Source: Betaproteobacteria bacterium RIFCSPLOWO2_02_FULL_68_150 (GTDB lineage Bacteria; Pseudomonadota; Gammaproteobacteria; Burkholderiales; SG8-39). Taken from it: 24,124 bases of DNA. The translations under genes and the position numbers were made by a program. The notes beneath the pieces are model-generated. The model searched no databases. It had not been told where the DNA came from and was given only the letters and a program-made list of their open reading frames with translations. Where the stretch lies: the NCBI GenBank assembly GCA_001771975.1, contig MERE01000081.1, forward strand, positions 1-24,124, written 5' to 3'. Every line of letters starts with the position of its first letter. The stretch's first letter is position 1. This document shows positions 22,705 to 24,124 of the stretch, one piece after another.

Positions 22705-23823
22705 ATGGTGCCGATCGCCGAGGCATTGGAGCGCGTCAAGCGCGGCTGCGACGAGCTGATCGTCGAGGATGATCTGGTCCGCAAGCTGAAGACCGGACGG
22801 TCGCTGCGCGTCAAGCTCGGCCTCGATCCCACGGCGCCGGACCTGCACCTTGGCCACACGGTGGTGATCAACAAGCTGCGCGACTTTCAGGAACTGGGCC
22901 ACACGATTCAGTTCCTGATCGGCGACTTCACCGGGATGATCGGGGACCCCACCGGCAAGAATCACGGGAAGACCCAGGTGCTGTTCAATTCGGCGTGGTC
23001 GGACAAGCTTGGCGCGGAGGGCATGATCCGGCTCGCCTCGCGCTACACGCTGGCTCGCCTGCTCGAGCGCGACGATTTTTCGAAGCGCTTCCGCAGCGGC
23101 CAGCCGATCGCGGTGCACGAACTGCTCTATCCCCTGATGCAGGGCTACGATTCGGTGGCGATGAAAGCCGATGTCGAGCTGGGCGGCACCGACCAGAAAT
23201 TCAACCTGCTCGTCGGTCGCGAACTGCAGCGCGACTTCGGCCAGGAGCCGCAGTGCATCATCACCATGCCGTTGCTCGAGGGCCTCGACGGCAGGGAGAA
23301 GATGTCGAAATCGCTCGGCAACTACGTCGGCATCGCGGAGCCGCCGCAGGAGATCTTCGGCAAGCTGATGTCGATCTCGGACGAGATCATGTGGCGCTAT
23401 GTCGAGCTGCTGTCTTTCGAGCCGATCGCCTCGGTACGCCGCTGGCGCAGGGAAGTGGGCGACGGGCGCAACCCGCGCGAGATCAAGGTTCTGTTCGCGC
23501 GCGAGATCGTGGCGCGCTTCCACGGTGCGCTGGCCGCTGAGCGCGTGCATGCGGAATTCGAGCAGCGCTTTCGCCACGGCGTGCTGCCCGAGGACATGCC
23601 CGAGGTCACATTGCACGCGCCGGAAGGTGGCCTTCCGGTGACCCAGCTGCTCAAGCAGGCCGGCCTCGCGCCGAGCGTGACCGAGGCGACGCGCCTGATC
23701 GAGCAGGCGGGCGTGCGGCTGAACGGCGAGCGGCTCGCCGACGCGTCCCGGCGCATCGCGAGCGGTGAAACGGTGGTGGCCCAGGTCGGCAAGCGACGCT
23801 TCGCGCGCATCCGGGTGCGATGA
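22705..23823 (+). CDS. tyrS: tyrosyl-tRNA synthetase, with an apparent internal deletion
   Basis: The 372-residue class I synthetase charges tRNA-Tyr. The ATP-binding motif is HLGH (48-51), the second signature KMSKS (199-203), and the tyrosine pocket region GYDSVAMKADVELGGTDQKFN is present. A C-terminal S4 RNA-binding domain runs from about 305 to the end. The family branch normally has about 400 residues. Here the sequence passes from GDPTGKN (80-86) through His-Gly directly to KTQVLFNSAW (from 89). It lacks the segment of about 30-35 residues beginning 'xTRPPLT' that I expect between them. The frame is intact. ATG 22705 gives a normal N-terminus, but the ribosome-binding site is weak. It is probably monocistronic. 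Confidence 0.93.
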   Translation: MVPIAEALERVKRGCDELIVEDDLVRKLKTGRSLRVKLGLDPTAPDLHLGHTVVINKLRDFQELGHTIQFLIGDFTGMIGDPTGKNHGKTQVLFNSAWSDKLGAEGMIRLASRYTLARLLERDDFSKRFRSGQPIAVHELLYPLMQGYDSVAMKADVELGGTDQKFNLLVGRELQRDFGQEPQCIITMPLLEGLDGREKMSKSLGNYVGIAEPPQEIFGKLMSISDEIMWRYVELLSFEPIASVRRWRREVGDGRNPREIKVLFAREIVARFHGALAAERVHAEFEQRFRHGVLPEDMPEVTLHAPEGGLPVTQLLKQAGLAPSVTEATRLIEQAGVRLNGERLADASRRIASGETVVAQVGKRRFARIRVR

Positions 23824-23928
23824 CGGCAGCGTACGAGGTACAACGTCGGCGACAGGTTGGAGGGCTGGAGCAAGCTCCGAGCGCTATGCGGCGCCCTCGC
23901 GGGGGGCTGGAGGGAGTCGCCGCGCGCC

Positions 23929-23957
23929 TTGACTAGGGGGGGCGCGACTCCTAACAT
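23929..23957 (+). promoter_or_regulatory. sigma-70 promoter for the exported protein at the end of the window
   Basis: TTGACT (23929-23934) and TAACAT (23952-23957) are separated by 17 bases, in the 181-base gap after tyrS. The expected start near 23964 gives a leader of about 41 nt. The rest of the gap holds purine-rich G runs and a distant CGGCGAC/GTCGCCG pair (23847-23853 with 23916-23922) that could close a loose stem after tyrS; I see no clear terminator. Confidence 0.6.
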
Positions 23958-24004
23958 CGAGCGCCCGCCTTACCCCAAAGAAAACTACACGGAGGACACA
24001 CCCG

Positions 24005-24124
24005 ATGCGCACAGGTTTCTGCAGGACCATCGCGTTGACGGCGGTCGCGGCCGCCATTGGCTTTGTCGCCCCGGTTGGCGCACAACAACCGGCCGCACCT
24101 GCGGCACCCGGCGTAAAGAACCTG
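24005..24124 (+). CDS. exported protein, N-terminal 40 residues only
   Basis: ATG 24005 is preceded by GGAGG at 23991-23995, a good ribosome-binding site, and by a strong promoter. The visible 40 residues read as a Sec signal peptide: MRTGFCRTI, then the hydrophobic core ALTAVAAAIGFVAPV, with cleavage likely after VGA or GAQ. A Pro/Ala-rich stretch, QQPAAPAAPGVKNL, follows. The gene runs off the end of the window. The mature protein cannot be identified from this much sequence. Confidence 0.7.
   Translation, partial: MRTGFCRTIALTAVAAAIGFVAPVGAQQPAAPAAPGVKNL

Noticed and set aside
23824..23928. Repeat or CRISPR-like pattern in the G-rich gap after tyrS
   Set aside because: GGAGGGCTGGAG-like strings recur twice but without regular spacing or exact copies; low-complexity purine-rich sequence is enough to explain it.

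Overview
The window is a stretch of GC-rich, gene-dense bacterial chromosome. Nothing in it marks a phage, plasmid, insertion sequence, CRISPR array or tRNA/rRNA gene. The order rplM, rpsI, argC, a coiled-coil membrane protein, bactofilin, erpA, anmK (reverse), M23 peptidase (reverse), tyrS is one I associate with Betaproteobacteria, and the ErpA, L13 and TyrS proteins look betaproteobacterial. I cannot name the genus.

Layout. (1) Positions 1-5632, + strand: a tightly coupled set for an unknown surface or secreted glycan. It holds two MurG/COG4671-like glycosyltransferases, two GT4 glycosyltransferases between them, a NodB-type polysaccharide deacetylase and a small membrane protein. Several junctions are 4-bp GTGA overlaps. 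(2) 5625-11605, + strand: an Opp/Dpp/Yej-type peptide importer with a double ATPase, a periplasmic binding protein and two permeases. It overlaps the glycan set and may share its transcript. (3) 11607-12440, - strand: a class I SAM methyltransferase. (4) 12596-15804, + strand: a very unusual ABC-exporter-like protein whose ATPase motifs are almost all altered and whose nucleotide-binding domain carries a roughly 350-residue internally repeated insertion. A stand-alone cyclic-nucleotide-binding domain protein follows it. (5) 15824-16276, - strand: an OsmC/YhfA-type protein. (6) 16277-16603: a gene-free gap with a probable small RNA gene ending in a strong intrinsic terminator, then a near-consensus promoter for rplM. 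(7) 16604-20166, + strand: housekeeping genes rplM-rpsI, terminator, argC, membrane coiled-coil protein, bactofilin, erpA. (8) 20240-22611, - strand: an M23 murein endopeptidase overlapping anmK, a cell-wall remodelling/recycling pair. (9) 22705-23823, + strand: tyrS, apparently missing about 30 internal residues. (10) 24005-end, + strand: the beginning of an exported protein behind its own strong promoter.

The two items most likely to be undescribed are the degenerate, repeat-containing ABC protein with its cNMP-binding partner (12596-15804), and the candidate small RNA with a CCUCCUCC loop (about 16363-16533). The TyrS deletion is the third item to check. All family names come from reading the protein sequences; no database search was possible.
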